From: Hellea sp.
GTDB lineage: Bacteria > Pseudomonadota > Alphaproteobacteria > Caulobacterales > Maricaulaceae
Direction of reading: 5' to 3'
NCBI GenBank assembly: GCA_020627655.1
Contig: JAHDGM010000004.1
Location: 1-35,745 of the forward strand
DNA length: 35,745 nucleotides
Translations under genes and position numbers: made by a program
The notes under the pieces: model-generated
What the model was told of the DNA's origin: nothing
The model's database searches: none
What the model saw: the letters and a program-made list of their open reading frames with translations, nothing else
Part shown: positions 9,662 through 19,456 of the stretch, one piece after another
How positions within the stretch are numbered: position 1 is the stretch's first letter
How the letters are laid out: the number at the start of each line of letters is the position of its first letter

Positions 9662-12295
9662 ATGACGAGTCTTCGTGATATTAGAACGCAGTTTTTATCC
9701 TATTTTGGGGATGATAAACATGAGGTCGTAGCCTCAAGCCCTCTTGTGCCGGATAACGATCCTACATTGCTCTTTACCAATGCCGGAATGGTGCAGTTTA
9801 AGAATTATTTCACGGGAGCGGAAACGCCGCCCTATAGGCGTGCCGCTACATCCCAGAAATGTGTGCGGGCAGGCGGAAAACATAACGACCTGGATAATGT
9901 GGGGTATACAGCCAGGCACCACACATTTTTTGAAATGTTGGGCAATTTTTCTTTCGGGGATTATTTTAAAGAACATGCCATTGAGATGGCTTGGAATTTG
10001 ATCACTAAAGACTTTGGTTTGCCAAAGGACAAGCTGTTGGTCACCATATATGCCGATGATGACCCAGCATTTGATCTGTGGAAGAAAATAGCCGGTCTGA
10101 CGGATGATAGGATTATCCGTATTGGCACGTCCGATAATTTCTGGGCTATGGGAGATACTGGTCCGTGCGGCCCCTGTTCTGAAATATTCTATGATCACGG
10201 CGATAAAATACCAGGTGGTCCTCCAGGCTCTCCAGATGAAGATGGGGATCGTTTTATTGAGATATGGAATCTTGTTTTCATGCAGTTTGAAAGCCTGCTT
10301 GGCGGAGAAAGAGTAAACCTGCCAAAGCCGTCCATTGACACAGGTATGGGGCTTGAGCGTATCGCGGCAATCCTCCAGGGTAAGCATGACAATTATGATA
10401 TTGATCTTTTCCAGAACTTAATTGCCGCATCCGTTGATTTGACGGGCGTTAAAGCCGAAGGCGATGCCAAGTTTTCTCATCGTGTCATTGCGGATCATTT
10501 GCGGTCTTGTTCCTTTTTGATGGCTGATGGCGTTTCCCCATCAAATGAGGGCAGGGGCTATGTGCTGCGCCGGATTATGCGGCGCGCTATGCGGCACGCC
10601 CATATATTGGGAGCCAAAGAGCCGTTGATGCACCGCTTAGTGCCTGCTTTGGTTGATGAGATGGGGGATGCATATAGCGAGCTAGGCCGGGCGCAGGCGG
10701 CTATTGAGGCTACATTTGAGCAAGAAGAAGAGCGTTTTCGCCGGACTTTAGGGCGGGGAACAGCTCTTTTAGAAGATGCTACGAAAAATTTTAAAGACGG
10801 GGATGTCTTGGAAGGCGAAACAGCGTTTAAGCTATATGATACCTTTGGGTTTCCGCTTGATTTAACTCAAGATGCTCTGCGTAGCCGTGGTATTGCTGTG
10901 GATACTGATGGATTTGATGCAGCTATGGCTCGCCAAAAGGAAATGGCCCGGGCAAACTGGTCAGGTTCTGGTGATGCCGGCACAGATGATATTTGGTTGT
11001 CATTGCGTGAGGAACTGGGAGCAACAGAGTTTACAGGCTATGGAAATCTTGTAGGTTCCGAACCTGTTGAAGCGCTGATTGTTGATGGGCAGCGTGTGGA
11101 AAATGCCAGTAACACAGATGTCTTGTTTGTGACGCGGCACACACCCTTTTATGCTGAAAGTGGCGGTCAGGCTGGTGACAAAGGGGTGGTTAAGTTTGAT
11201 AACGGCGCAGAAATTACGGTTACAGATGTTCAAAAAAAGGCGGGCGACCTCCATGTTCATATTGGGACTCTAAAAGGATCCGTGACCGCAGGGGATGAAG
11301 CTGAGCTTCTAGTTGATGCGGATAACCGGCAAAAAACAAAACGCAATCACTCGGCGACGCATATTATGCATGAGGCTTTGCGCCGGATACTTGGTCCTCA
11401 CGTCACGCAAAAAGGCCAAATGGTTGATGGTGACCGCATCCGTTTTGATATCTCTCACGGCGGTGCGATCACGCGCGAAGAACTTGCTGAAGTGGAAACC
11501 CAGGTTAATCACATCATTTTACAAAACGTTGAAGCGGGAACGCAGCTTATGGCGCCCGATGCAGCCATTGAGGCTGGGGCTATGGCGTTATTTGGTGAAA
11601 AATATGGCGATGAAGTTCGCGTATTATCATTAGGTGCGCCTCTGGGCGACGAAGATAAGGCTTATTCGGTAGAACTTTGCGGCGGCACGCATGTTGCGCG
11701 TACGGGCGATATTGCGCTTTTTAAAATAATATCTGAAGGCGCAGTTGCTGCGGGTATTCGCCGGGTTGAAGCCGTAACCGGTGAGGAGGCCAGGCAGTAT
11801 TTAGAGAACCAGGCTGGATTAACCCGCCAATCAGCCGATACCCTTAAAGCCAAGCCTGAGGATGTACCTGCGCGGATCAAGGTGCTTCTGGCTGAACGCA
11901 AGCAATTGGAAAAAGACTTGGCTGAAGCTAAAAAGCAGCTGGCGCTTGGCGGTGGCGGAAGTGCCTCTAAGACTGAAGAAATCAATGGCGTTAAGTTTTC
12001 AGGACGTGTTTTGGACGGCGTTTCCGGTAAAGACTTACGCGGTATTATAAATGAACAGATTGCGCAGATAGGATCCGGCATTGTAGCTTTCGTAGCCAAA
12101 AATGAGGGCAAAGTTGCTGTTGCTGTTGCCGTTACGCCCGATCTTACCAATACCTATTCGGCTGTGGACCTGGTTAATGCCGGGGCTGAAAAGGTTGGCG
12201 GCCGCGGTGGTGGTAAGCCGGGCATGGCTCAAGCGGGCGGCAGTAATCCTGAAGGTGCTGATGAGGCGCTTGCGGCTATCAAAGCTTCGGTCTGA
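9662..12295 (+). CDS. alaS: Alanine--tRNA ligase
   Basis: An 877-residue AlaS, the standard length. I chose the ATG at 9662 ([15 protein letters not shown]). The open frame extends 45 codons further upstream, but that part runs through the terminator and lacks family sequence, whereas AAGGAAA precedes 9662. The N-terminal class II catalytic core shows [33 protein letters not shown] and [11 protein letters not shown]. The editing domain has HSATH (H563, H567) and CGGTH (C673, H677), the zinc-binding set that clears Ser- and Gly-tRNA(Ala). The C-terminal C-Ala domain ends with a Gly-rich [15 protein letters not shown]. The stop overlaps the next start (TGATG), so the following gene is probably translationally coupled. 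Confidence 0.97.
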   Translation: MTSLRDIRTQFLSYFGDDKHEVVASSPLVPDNDPTLLFTNAGMVQFKNYFTGAETPPYRRAATSQKCVRAGGKHNDLDNVGYTARHHTFFEMLGNFSFGDYFKEHAIEMAWNLITKDFGLPKDKLLVTIYADDDPAFDLWKKIAGLTDDRIIRIGTSDNFWAMGDTGPCGPCSEIFYDHGDKIPGGPPGSPDEDGDRFIEIWNLVFMQFESLLGGERVNLPKPSIDTGMGLERIAAILQGKHDNYDIDLFQNLIAASVDLTGVKAEGDAKFSHRVIADHLRSCSFLMADGVSPSNEGRGYVLRRIMRRAMRHAHILGAKEPLMHRLVPALVDEMGDAYSELGRAQAAIEATFEQEEERFRRTLGRGTALLEDATKNFKDGDVLEGETAFKLYDTFGFPLDLTQDALRSRGIAVDTDGFDAAMARQKEMARANWSGSGDAGTDDIWLSLREELGATEFTGYGNLVGSEPVEALIVDGQRVENASNTDVLFVTRHTPFYAESGGQAGDKGVVKFDNGAEITVTDVQKKAGDLHVHIGTLKGSVTAGDEAELLVDADNRQKTKRNHSATHIMHEALRRILGPHVTQKGQMVDGDRIRFDISHGGAITREELAEVETQVNHIILQNVEAGTQLMAPDAAIEAGAMALFGEKYGDEVRVLSLGAPLGDEDKAYSVELCGGTHVARTGDIALFKIISEGAVAAGIRRVEAVTGEEARQYLENQAGLTRQSADTLKAKPEDVPARIKVLLAERKQLEKDLAEAKKQLALGGGGSASKTEEINGVKFSGRVLDGVSGKDLRGIINEQIAQIGSGIVAFVAKNEGKVAVAVAVTPDLTNTYSAVDLVNAGAEKVGGRGGGKPGMAQAGGSNPEGADEALAAIKASV

Positions 12296-12648
12296 TGCAT
12301 AACACTCACCACGCATTCAACTATATCGAGCTCCCGGCCACAGATTTATCCGCCATGAAAACATTTTATGGAAACGCATTTGGCTGGACCTTTCAGGACT
12401 GGGGCGACACTTATGTGGCCATTCACGGTTCAGGTGTTGAGGGCGGTATGGACGCCAATTCAGCACGCAAACCCTGCGCGGATGGTGTTCTTGTCATTCT
12501 CTATTCTGATGATCTTGAAGGCAGTGAAAAATCTGTCGTGGATGCAGGCGGCTTGATTTCTGTGCCTGCTTATGGGTTTCCCGGAGGGCGCCGCTTTCAT
12601 TTTACCGATCCGTCAGGCAATGAATTGGCGATTTGGACGCCTGAATAA
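12295..12648 (+). CDS. VOC superfamily (glyoxalase/bleomycin-resistance-like) protein
   Basis: A 117-residue single VOC domain. It has the opening beta strand FNYIELPATDLSAMKTFYGNAFGW and the closing GRRFHFTDPSGNELAIWTPE, which holds the C-terminal metal-ligand Glu typical of the fold. VOC proteins are metal-dependent enzymes or small-molecule binders with varied substrates, and nothing here fixes which. It overlaps the alaS stop by one base (TGATG) and is thus probably co-translated, though no functional link to alanylation is known. Confidence 0.85.
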   Translation: MHNTHHAFNYIELPATDLSAMKTFYGNAFGWTFQDWGDTYVAIHGSGVEGGMDANSARKPCADGVLVILYSDDLEGSEKSVVDAGGLISVPAYGFPGGRRFHFTDPSGNELAIWTPE

Positions 12649-12707
12649 AACCTGGCTGAAAGCTTGATTCATCTCTCTGAATCAAATGTGAAAAAAAGTC
12701 ACGGGCG

Positions 12708-12812
12708 TTAACCTTTAATTTACCTTATTCGTTAATAAAGAACATGTCTTCTTCATGAAGGCACCCCACCATTCACCTAACACCTTTGGGAGCCTCAGGG
12801 CTCCTTTTTTTT
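12708..12812 (+). ncRNA. Possible small RNA or long 3' UTR ending in a terminator
   Basis: After the VOC gene there is a TTGATTCA/TGAATCAA hairpin (12664-12685), then an AT-rich stretch with TTAA-N7-TTTA (12708-12722), close to a CtrA half-site pair, then a C-rich segment (GCACCCCACC) with no sizeable reading frame. It ends at a strong terminator. This could be an independent sRNA whose C-rich tract could pair with Shine-Dalgarno sequences, or simply the end of the alaS-VOC transcript. Confidence 0.3.
12789..12812 (+). terminator. Intrinsic terminator
   Basis: GGAGCC (12789-12794) and GGCTCC (12799-12804) form a stem with a TCAG loop, followed by eight T residues. It ends the transcript from alaS/VOC or from the small RNA candidate, ahead of the tRNA gene. 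Confidence 0.85.
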
Positions 12813-12889
12813 GTCTAAAAAAGTGTGAAATAGCTCTTGTATTTCACGGCATAATTCTGCTAACACCCCGCGCATCCAATGGATGGTAT

Positions 12890-12965
<76 letters not shown>

Positions 12966-13045
12966 CCAATTTGTTATTTATTTCAATGTTTTAGTAAAAA
13001 TTTGGATCTCACAGAGATCAAATTATCAGTTGATGTTTTTTAAAA

Positions 13046-13066
13046 AGGTAGCAAACAGGTAGCAAA
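13046..13066 (+). repeat. Short tandem direct repeat downstream of tRNA-Asn
   Basis: AGGTAGCAAA occurs twice exactly (13046-13055 and 13057-13066), one base apart, about 80 bases past the tRNA. The stretch 12966-13233 has no coding region. It also holds a GATCTC/GAGATC hairpin at 13005-13019. The repeat may be a leftover from an element once integrated at the tRNA; no second attachment copy is visible. Confidence 0.5.
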
Positions 13067-13233
13067 ATTGCAGAAATTGCGCCATTGAACGATGATTACC
13101 GTTTCGAATAATATATTAAACTATTAATTCGTTGGTTGCGTTCCATCTTGCAGCAGTCCCTACTTAATGAGTTATTGATTGTTATTCCTTATTTTAAAAT
13201 GGAATTCTATAACTTTACTGTTATATTCTCTAA

Positions 13234-13947
13234 ATGAGATATGTGGGTGAGCGTTATAAATGGGGACGGGGCGGCCTCTTTATTTTTGTTTCTTTGATAT
13301 TATCCACCCTTGCGATTGCAAAAAATACGAACAATTTTGAAGAGGCGTTTCGTGCGCTAAAAAGGGATGAAAAGTTACAATTTGAACTCCCGGCAGCCCC
13401 TGAATTGCCTAAGCTGGATTGGTTTGAAAAATTAGTTTCGGGAATAGTCAGTTTTATTGATACTATCATGCCACTCTTGAAAGTCATTTTTTTTGGCGGG
13501 CTGGGCATCATAATAGGGCTAATTCTTTATGCTATAGCCAAAGTGATTTATAAGACGCGCTTTAAGCGCGAGCATAAAAAAACCGCCGAAATCATCCCGC
13601 CCCCGCTATACACGCCGGATCAAGAACAAGCTCGTATTTTACTTGAAGAGGTTGATGCTTTAGCTGCTGCAGGCCGTTATGAAGCGGCTGTGCATGAACT
13701 GCTTTTCCGGTCCATTCAGGATATTGATATGCATCGGCCTAATACTATTCGGCGCTCTTTAACCTCCCGTGAAATTGCTGCTTTGAAAATTTTGACCCCG
13801 ACAACGCGAGAAGCTTTTGCGACTATCGGTGGTGTTGTGGAAACATCATATTTCGGAGGTGAAAAAATAGGGAAACGAGAATTTGAGATCTGCAGAGCAG
13901 CTTACGCTCAATTTGCACAAAAATCTGCATGGAAGCAAGCTGCGTAA
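13234..13947 (+). CDS. DUF4129 domain membrane protein
   Basis: A 237-residue protein with a hydrophobic N-terminal segment (about residues 14-30, possibly a signal), a short periplasmic stretch and a second transmembrane helix at about 81-106. Its cytoplasmic C-terminal half matches DUF4129: ALAAAGRYEAAVHELLFRSIQDI, then SLTSREIA and ETSYFGGEKIGKREFEICRAAYAQF. It is the first gene of a six-gene unit with DUF4350, MoxR, DUF58, SpoIIM-like and RDD proteins, a widely conserved neighbourhood linked to envelope functions in various bacteria. The ATG at 13234 lacks a clear ribosome-binding site; the GTG at 13243 is an alternative start. The next gene starts directly after its stop. Confidence 0.8.
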   Translation: MRYVGERYKWGRGGLFIFVSLILSTLAIAKNTNNFEEAFRALKRDEKLQFELPAAPELPKLDWFEKLVSGIVSFIDTIMPLLKVIFFGGLGIIIGLILYAIAKVIYKTRFKREHKKTAEIIPPPLYTPDQEQARILLEEVDALAAAGRYEAAVHELLFRSIQDIDMHRPNTIRRSLTSREIAALKILTPTTREAFATIGGVVETSYFGGEKIGKREFEICRAAYAQFAQKSAWKQAA

Positions 13948-15222
13948 ATGGTGAAAGCTTCACGCATAAGGAATACTCTGGAAGGACGTGAAAAACGGAC
14001 TGGAGTCGCGGCGTTAATGACGCCCAGGATGATTTTTTCTTTAATCCTAATAGGAATATTTTCTTTCACGGCACTTATGACCTTGTCGGGGTATGCAGGC
14101 GACTTGCGTCAAAAAGACAATGGGCAGGCTCATGCCTTATCCCGCTCAGCTATAGGTTTTGGCGGTTTGGTTCGGCTTTTAGGGGACATGGATTACGACA
14201 TACGTATGGCGCGGACCGAAAATGTTAAAAGCGAAGATAGTTCCGTCTTGCGCATCTATACTATTTCCCGTCCTTTTCAGGCCGACAAGATGGACGATTT
14301 GGAGCTTAATACGCCTGCACTTATTATTATGCCCAAATGGATAACCATGCCGATGAAAGACAAGGCTGGCTGGGTGCAAAAAGGCTGGGGTAACGATGTC
14401 ACTTATCCGATGAGTGATCATGAACGTGATTTAAAAGAGCTTTCTGGTGATGTCACTTTCACCCGACATAAAGAAGATGATAAAACTGCCAGCTATCTGC
14501 ACGGTTCAATATCCGAAGAAGTTAAAATTGAAAATTTGCAAACGATTAAGGGCGAAAATCTGATAGACATCTACAGCTTCACTGAGGGGGCGTTTCTTGT
14601 CAAAATCGAAGACACCTCCACTTATATTTTGTCGGACCCCGATTTCATGAATACTATGGGTATCGATAGCAGAAGGCGTGCTCGATTGGCGGTGAATTTG
14701 ATCAACGGTGTTATTGCTGATGCCGACGCTGAACCGATGCGCATAGATTTTGATGTTACTTTACACGGCTTTGGGGGGCAGGCCAATATCATTAAGGTCC
14801 TAACACAGCCGCCATTTCTCGCCGCCACTCTCTGTCTATTGGCTGCGGGCCTTCTTATAGCCTGGCAGGCTTTCTCACGTTTCGGAGATCCCTTGGAGGT
14901 GCCGCGTGACTATGCTCTTGGGAAGTTTACATTGGCCGATAATGCCGCGCGTTTCATTCGCCTTGCCGGACGTGAGCCAAATATGGCAAAAGACTATGCT
15001 GCTCTGATCCGAAAGCAAGTCGTCAAAGACTTGAAATTAGAGGGTCGGCAGGCGCGTGACATTAAAACCATTTTGGAGCGCCGCGAAATAGCGCTCAACC
15101 TGCCTACCTCATTTATCGATTTACAAAACCGCGCTGAAACTGCGACAGACAATATGTCGTTAATGCAATTGGCAGAAGATTTAAATTTTTGGAAAACTAA
15201 GATGATTTTAGGGGGGGGATAA
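13948..15222 (+). CDS. DUF4350 domain membrane protein
   Basis: A 424-residue protein with transmembrane helices at about residues 27-46 and 287-307 flanking a large extracytoplasmic domain. The domain begins with [23 protein letters not shown], the DUF4350 signature resembling a GATase/IFT52-like fold. The C-terminal roughly 110 residues are cytoplasmic and helical. Its ATG abuts the stop of the DUF4129 gene, and its own stop overlaps the moxR start (TAATG). Function is unknown. The family is consistently encoded beside MoxR and DUF58, so a membrane partner of that complex is inferred. Confidence 0.75.
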   Translation: MVKASRIRNTLEGREKRTGVAALMTPRMIFSLILIGIFSFTALMTLSGYAGDLRQKDNGQAHALSRSAIGFGGLVRLLGDMDYDIRMARTENVKSEDSSVLRIYTISRPFQADKMDDLELNTPALIIMPKWITMPMKDKAGWVQKGWGNDVTYPMSDHERDLKELSGDVTFTRHKEDDKTASYLHGSISEEVKIENLQTIKGENLIDIYSFTEGAFLVKIEDTSTYILSDPDFMNTMGIDSRRRARLAVNLINGVIADADAEPMRIDFDVTLHGFGGQANIIKVLTQPPFLAATLCLLAAGLLIAWQAFSRFGDPLEVPRDYALGKFTLADNAARFIRLAGREPNMAKDYAALIRKQVVKDLKLEGRQARDIKTILERREIALNLPTSFIDLQNRAETATDNMSLMQLAEDLNFWKTKMILGGG

Positions 15223-16178
15223 TGAGCCTTGAAAATGTACAAGCCATGGCTAATTCAATACGTGATGAGATTAGCAAGGCAATAATCGGGCAGGCCGATA
15301 CCGTCGACCTGATGCTGGTTGCACTGTTTTCTGGGGGTCATATTTTACTTGAAGGCGTTCCAGGAACGGCAAAGACATTTCTTGCGCAAGTTTTTTCTCA
15401 TGTTTTAAAAATGGACTTCGGGCGGGTCCAGTTTACGCCTGACCTTATGCCCGGGGACTTGCTTGGCACAAATCTTTTTTCGTTTCAGACCAATGAATTT
15501 AGTTTGGTTAAAGGGCCGATTTTTTGCGATCTTCTACTGGCTGATGAAATCAATCGGACACCGCCTAAAACTCAAGCCGCACTGCTTGAAGCTATGCAGG
15601 AACGTCAAGTAACAATTGACGGTGAAGCTTTTAAGTTAGGCGACCATTTCATGGTTATTGCCACACAAAACCCGATCGAGCAGCAGGGTACTTACCCGCT
15701 ACCAGAAGCTCAACTTGATCGTTTTATATTTAAACATGTACTCGATTATCCCAGCCGTGAGGAAGAGATAGAAATTGTACGCCGCCATGGTTCGCGTACG
15801 GGTTCACCCAAGCCGGCTGATTTGGGTGTGAAGGCTGTTGTTACTAAAAAAGCCCTCGAAGCAGCCGTTAAAGCAGTTTCAACTGTCCGTCTGACCGATG
15901 AAGTTACCAATTATGTGGTGGATTTGGTGCGCGGAACACGAAATAATCCCTTATTTGAAACGGGTGCGTCGCCCCGTGCGGCAGCAATGATCTCAACGGC
16001 TGCTCGCGCTTACGCCGCCTTAAAATCACGCGATTTTGTCATACCGGACGATGTTAAAGCTATAGCACTTCCGGCTTTGCGTCACAGGGCAATTTTGTCC
16101 CCTGCGGCGGAAATTGAAGGCCGTACGGCTGATGAGTTGATATTGCAGGTTATTGAGCAGACTGAAGCGCCCAGATAA
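15222..16178 (+). CDS. MoxR family AAA+ ATPase
   Basis: A 318-residue MoxR ATPase of typical length. Walker A is GVPGTAKT (residues 45-52), Walker B is LLADEINR (D108, E109), with sensor-1 ATQNP and the MoxR-specific [13 protein letters not shown]. The C-terminal lid contains GASPRAA. MoxR proteins act as chaperone-like ATPases that work with a partner carrying a VWA domain or MIDAS-like region, here the DUF58 protein encoded next. A very purine-rich AGGGGGGGG precedes the ATG. Both ends overlap neighbours by one base (TAATG), so translation is coupled and stoichiometry probably matters. Confidence 0.95.
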   Translation: MSLENVQAMANSIRDEISKAIIGQADTVDLMLVALFSGGHILLEGVPGTAKTFLAQVFSHVLKMDFGRVQFTPDLMPGDLLGTNLFSFQTNEFSLVKGPIFCDLLLADEINRTPPKTQAALLEAMQERQVTIDGEAFKLGDHFMVIATQNPIEQQGTYPLPEAQLDRFIFKHVLDYPSREEEIEIVRRHGSRTGSPKPADLGVKAVVTKKALEAAVKAVSTVRLTDEVTNYVVDLVRGTRNNPLFETGASPRAAAMISTAARAYAALKSRDFVIPDDVKAIALPALRHRAILSPAAEIEGRTADELILQVIEQTEAPR

Positions 16179-17491
16179 TGATCTACCCTACGCCCAGAGC
16201 GGCTATATTGATGGCAATCGGTTTACCCGTGACCTTGGTTTTTGCCTTATTTTTCCCAGCGCTTTGGTCTTTAGGAGCTGCGTGGATAGCCGGATTGGCC
16301 TGCTTGATCATTTTGGATGTTTTTCTCTCCCCGCCACGGGATAAAATGGAGTTTCATGTTAAAACGCCGGGCAGTTTCTATATTGGCGAAACTGAACAGG
16401 TTTGGTTTAGATATGATTATGGTGAAGCTAATGCACCGCGAGCGCCACAATGTCGATTGAGTGTAAATGATCGTTTTTCTGTAGAACCTCGGCATTTTTA
16501 TGGACAAGCAGCAAATGGTTCTATCCTTGCTGCTTTTGATCTGAAAACGGAACGTCGTGGTGAAGGTAAAATTGAGCGGTTATGGACCCGGTGGCAAGGT
16601 CCTCTCGGTTTGATATGGCGGCAAACGATTGAAGAACTGAGCCTGGATATTCCTGTGGTTCCGAATACACGGCTTGTTAAAGATAAAGCGATTGAGATTT
16701 TCTCTCGAGACTCGACATTTGGCCAAAAAATTCAACAAGAACGCGGTGAGGGTACAGAGTTTGAAGCCCTAACGGAATTCGTTCCTGGCATGGATAAGCG
16801 CGCTATAGACTGGAAACAAACGGCCCGTCATCGTATTTTGCTGGCGAAGGAATTTCGAACAGAGCGCAACCATAACATAGTATTTACAATAGATAGCGGA
16901 CACCTCATGTGTGAGCCGATCCGGGGAATGACCAAACTGGATTGGTCCCTTAATGCGTCATTATTGATGGCCTATGTCAGCCTGAAAATCGGTGACCGAA
17001 TTGGATATTTTGCTTTTGATCACAAGCCTTATTTTTATAGTCAGCCCATTGCAGGGGCAAATAGTTTTCCGCATTTGCAGCGCCTGACTCATTCGATTGA
17101 TTACTCTCATAATGAAACAAATTTTACGCTTGGTTTGTCACAGCTGGCGCAAAGTTTAAAACGTAGAACCCTGATCGTCGTTTTTACTGACTTTGTTGAT
17201 ACAACTAATGCCGAGTTGATGATTGAAAATATGGGGCGTCTTTTGAGGCGGCATATCATAATCTTTGTGGCTTTTCGGGATGAGGCTCTTGAAGAAATTT
17301 TACAAAAGTCACCCCGGCAAACTGATGATGTTTCCCGTGCGGTTATTGCCGAGAATTTGATGCGAGAGCGTGATCTCGTAATTGCAAGACTTCAGCGTAT
17401 GGGTGTGCATATTGTTGATGTGGATGCTGATAATATGAGTAATGCGGTTTTAAATAAATACCTCGAATTGAAACGACGGGAGGCTATTTAA
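16178..17491 (+). CDS. DUF58 domain protein, MoxR partner
   Basis: A 437-residue protein with an N-terminal membrane hairpin (about residues 6-48) and a DUF58 domain marked by EFEALTEFVPGMDKRAIDWKQTARHRILLAKEFRTER, followed by a VWA-like region (NIVFTIDSG, then LIVVFTDFVDTT). DUF58 proteins are nearly always paired with MoxR ATPases. The DxG motif is only part of a full MIDAS, so metal binding is uncertain. Its start overlaps the moxR stop and its stop overlaps the next start. Confidence 0.88.
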   Translation: MIYPTPRAAILMAIGLPVTLVFALFFPALWSLGAAWIAGLACLIILDVFLSPPRDKMEFHVKTPGSFYIGETEQVWFRYDYGEANAPRAPQCRLSVNDRFSVEPRHFYGQAANGSILAAFDLKTERRGEGKIERLWTRWQGPLGLIWRQTIEELSLDIPVVPNTRLVKDKAIEIFSRDSTFGQKIQQERGEGTEFEALTEFVPGMDKRAIDWKQTARHRILLAKEFRTERNHNIVFTIDSGHLMCEPIRGMTKLDWSLNASLLMAYVSLKIGDRIGYFAFDHKPYFYSQPIAGANSFPHLQRLTHSIDYSHNETNFTLGLSQLAQSLKRRTLIVVFTDFVDTTNAELMIENMGRLLRRHIIIFVAFRDEALEEILQKSPRQTDDVSRAVIAENLMRERDLVIARLQRMGVHIVDVDADNMSNAVLNKYLELKRREAI

Positions 17492-18492
17492 TGGCTGGGC
17501 AAATCACCTTGAAAAGCCACCGTTTCCGGACTGAGCGTGAGCAAGGTTGGCGTGATCTTGAAATAATTCTTAAAGCCATTGAGGGGCGGGGTATAAAATC
17601 ATTAACTGATGAGCAGATTGTGGCTTTGCCGCGACTTTACCGTTCAACTTTATCTTCACTTTCCGTAGCCAGGGCAACTTCCCTGGATCAGGGCGTGATC
17701 GTTTATCTGGAAAGTCTCTCAGCGCGCGCCTATTATGTTCTTTACGGCTCCCAGCATGGACTGGGTAAGCGTATGGCAACATTCTTCCTCCGTGATTGGC
17801 CACTTGCGGCAAAAACACTTTGGAAGGAAACGGTGGTTTCCGTTGTTTTAACAATTCTTGCAGCCATAATTGCTTTTGTTTTAGTGACAAATAATGCTGA
17901 CTGGTTTTACACTTTTGTCCCGGAGAGCTTAGCCTCAGGGCGCACCCCGGTCGCATCCGCCGAAACTCTTCGTGAAACCCTATATTACGATGGAGATTCC
18001 AGTGGTTTGGGGCTGTTTGCATCTTACCTGTTCAGTCATAATTCCAAGGTTGCCATGTTTTGCTTTGCGTTAGGATTCGCCTTTTGTATCCCGACGGCGA
18101 TTTTACTGCTCTATAATGGATTTGTTCTCGGTAGTTTTATCGCCGTTTTTTCGGAAAAAGGTCTGGGTTTTGAAGTTGGAGGCTGGCTTATCATACATGG
18201 CGCAACAGAGATATTTGCAATTATACTCGCGGGTGCTGCAGGTATTCACATCGGTAAGGCTGTGGCCTTTCCGGGCGAGTTAACTCGAACGGAATCTGCC
18301 TCGAAAGCCGGCGGAACTGCCGCGCTATTGATGGCCGGTGTTGTTATCATGCTCTTTTTCGCTGGCCTGCTTGAAGGTTTTGGGCGGCAATTAATTACAA
18401 GTGACTGGTTGCGTTATGCAATCGGTTTTGGAACGTTGACTGTTTGGTTGATATATTTTTATGGACCGCGCCGCGTTGAGGCTGAGAGTTGA
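17491..18492 (+). CDS. Stage II sporulation protein M-like membrane protein
   Basis: A 333-residue polytopic protein. About 110 cytoplasmic residues are followed by five or so transmembrane helices. The SpoIIM-like core includes SYLFSHNSKVAMFCFALG, LLLYNGFVLGSFIAVF and HGATEIFAIILAGAAG. In sporulating bacteria SpoIIM recruits a peptidoglycan-remodelling complex. In non-sporulating Proteobacteria this homologue sits with MoxR, DUF58 and RDD genes and has no proven role. It starts on the overlapping TAATG after the DUF58 gene. Confidence 0.88.
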   Translation: MAGQITLKSHRFRTEREQGWRDLEIILKAIEGRGIKSLTDEQIVALPRLYRSTLSSLSVARATSLDQGVIVYLESLSARAYYVLYGSQHGLGKRMATFFLRDWPLAAKTLWKETVVSVVLTILAAIIAFVLVTNNADWFYTFVPESLASGRTPVASAETLRETLYYDGDSSGLGLFASYLFSHNSKVAMFCFALGFAFCIPTAILLLYNGFVLGSFIAVFSEKGLGFEVGGWLIIHGATEIFAIILAGAAGIHIGKAVAFPGELTRTESASKAGGTAALLMAGVVIMLFFAGLLEGFGRQLITSDWLRYAIGFGTLTVWLIYFYGPRRVEAES

Positions 18493-19349
18493 TGGCTCAG
18501 GTTCTGTCACAACAAGTGATCAATCAGCGCAGGTTGATAACGCCTGAAGGTATAAATCTTCAGGTTCAGCTTGCAGACATTGGCGCGCGGATTGCAGCTT
18601 ATACTGTAGACCAGCTTATCATTAATTTTGGGCTTATAGCTGCGTTTTTTATTATTGTGCTAGGCGGAATATCTGCGGGTCCGGAAGTTGCTGTTACCAT
18701 ATTTATTTTGATAAATTTCTTTATTCGGAATTTTTATTACATGTTCTTCGAAATGGGGCCGAAAGGTGCTACTCCGGGCAAACGTTTAACCAAGATACGG
18801 GTTGCTTCGCGTACGCATGCAAGGCTTACCGCAAATGCGGTCTTCGCTCGAAATGCTATGCGCGAAATCGAAATAAACCTTCCGCTTTCATTCCTGCTAA
18901 TGAGTGGTGAATCTGTTGATGGCTGGATTGCATTACTGGGGCTGCTCTGGAGTGGGATATTCCTTTTTTTCCCGCTTTTTAATAAAGATCGCCTCCGTGC
19001 AGGTGACCTAATAGCCGGCACATGGGTGGTTCGTGCGCCCAAACCGTTCCTGGCTTCTGATCTTGCAGCGGAGAAAGAAAACCTTGATTCTCACTTTGTC
19101 TTTACGCCTGAGCAGGTCGAAGCATATGGCGTGCATGAGCTTCACGTTCTGGAGAATGTCATTCGTGCCAATGAAAAACAAACCGTCATGGATGTTGCAA
19201 ATAGAATTCGTAAAAAAATTAACTGGGATAAAAGCGTATCAGAAGCAGATCTTGACTTTCTTAAGGCATATTATGCGGCTTTGCGAGGGCGGCTAGAAAC
19301 GCGATTGCTTTTTGGTGTTAGGCGTAAAGACAAATTTGATAAAAGCTGA
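18492..19349 (+). CDS. RDD family membrane protein
   Basis: A 285-residue protein. I chose the ATG at 18492, which overlaps the preceding stop as TGATG, over the in-frame TTG three bases earlier. The RDD domain has GARIAAYTVDQLIINFGLIAAFF (carrying the Arg and Asp residues that name the family) and GATPGKRLTKIRVASRTHARLTANAVFARNAMRE, with three or four transmembrane helices to about residue 175. The remaining 110 residues are soluble and charged. RDD proteins are poorly characterised; some relatives have been linked to ion transport. It is the last gene of the coupled MoxR cluster. Confidence 0.88.
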   Translation: MAQVLSQQVINQRRLITPEGINLQVQLADIGARIAAYTVDQLIINFGLIAAFFIIVLGGISAGPEVAVTIFILINFFIRNFYYMFFEMGPKGATPGKRLTKIRVASRTHARLTANAVFARNAMREIEINLPLSFLLMSGESVDGWIALLGLLWSGIFLFFPLFNKDRLRAGDLIAGTWVVRAPKPFLASDLAAEKENLDSHFVFTPEQVEAYGVHELHVLENVIRANEKQTVMDVANRIRKKINWDKSVSEADLDFLKAYYAALRGRLETRLLFGVRRKDKFDKS

Positions 19350-19456
19350 ACTCGCTGCGCCACGTCCTCTGGAAGTAAAAGGATAAATTTTAATGGAATT
19401 CAAAAAACTAACATGCTTAAAAGCACTAAAGCCGCAGGGGGGCACTAGGGGGTAAT

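Noticed and set aside
9734-10387. 217-codon minus-strand frame inside alaS
   Set aside because: It is antisense to the alaS catalytic core with no family features or start signal.
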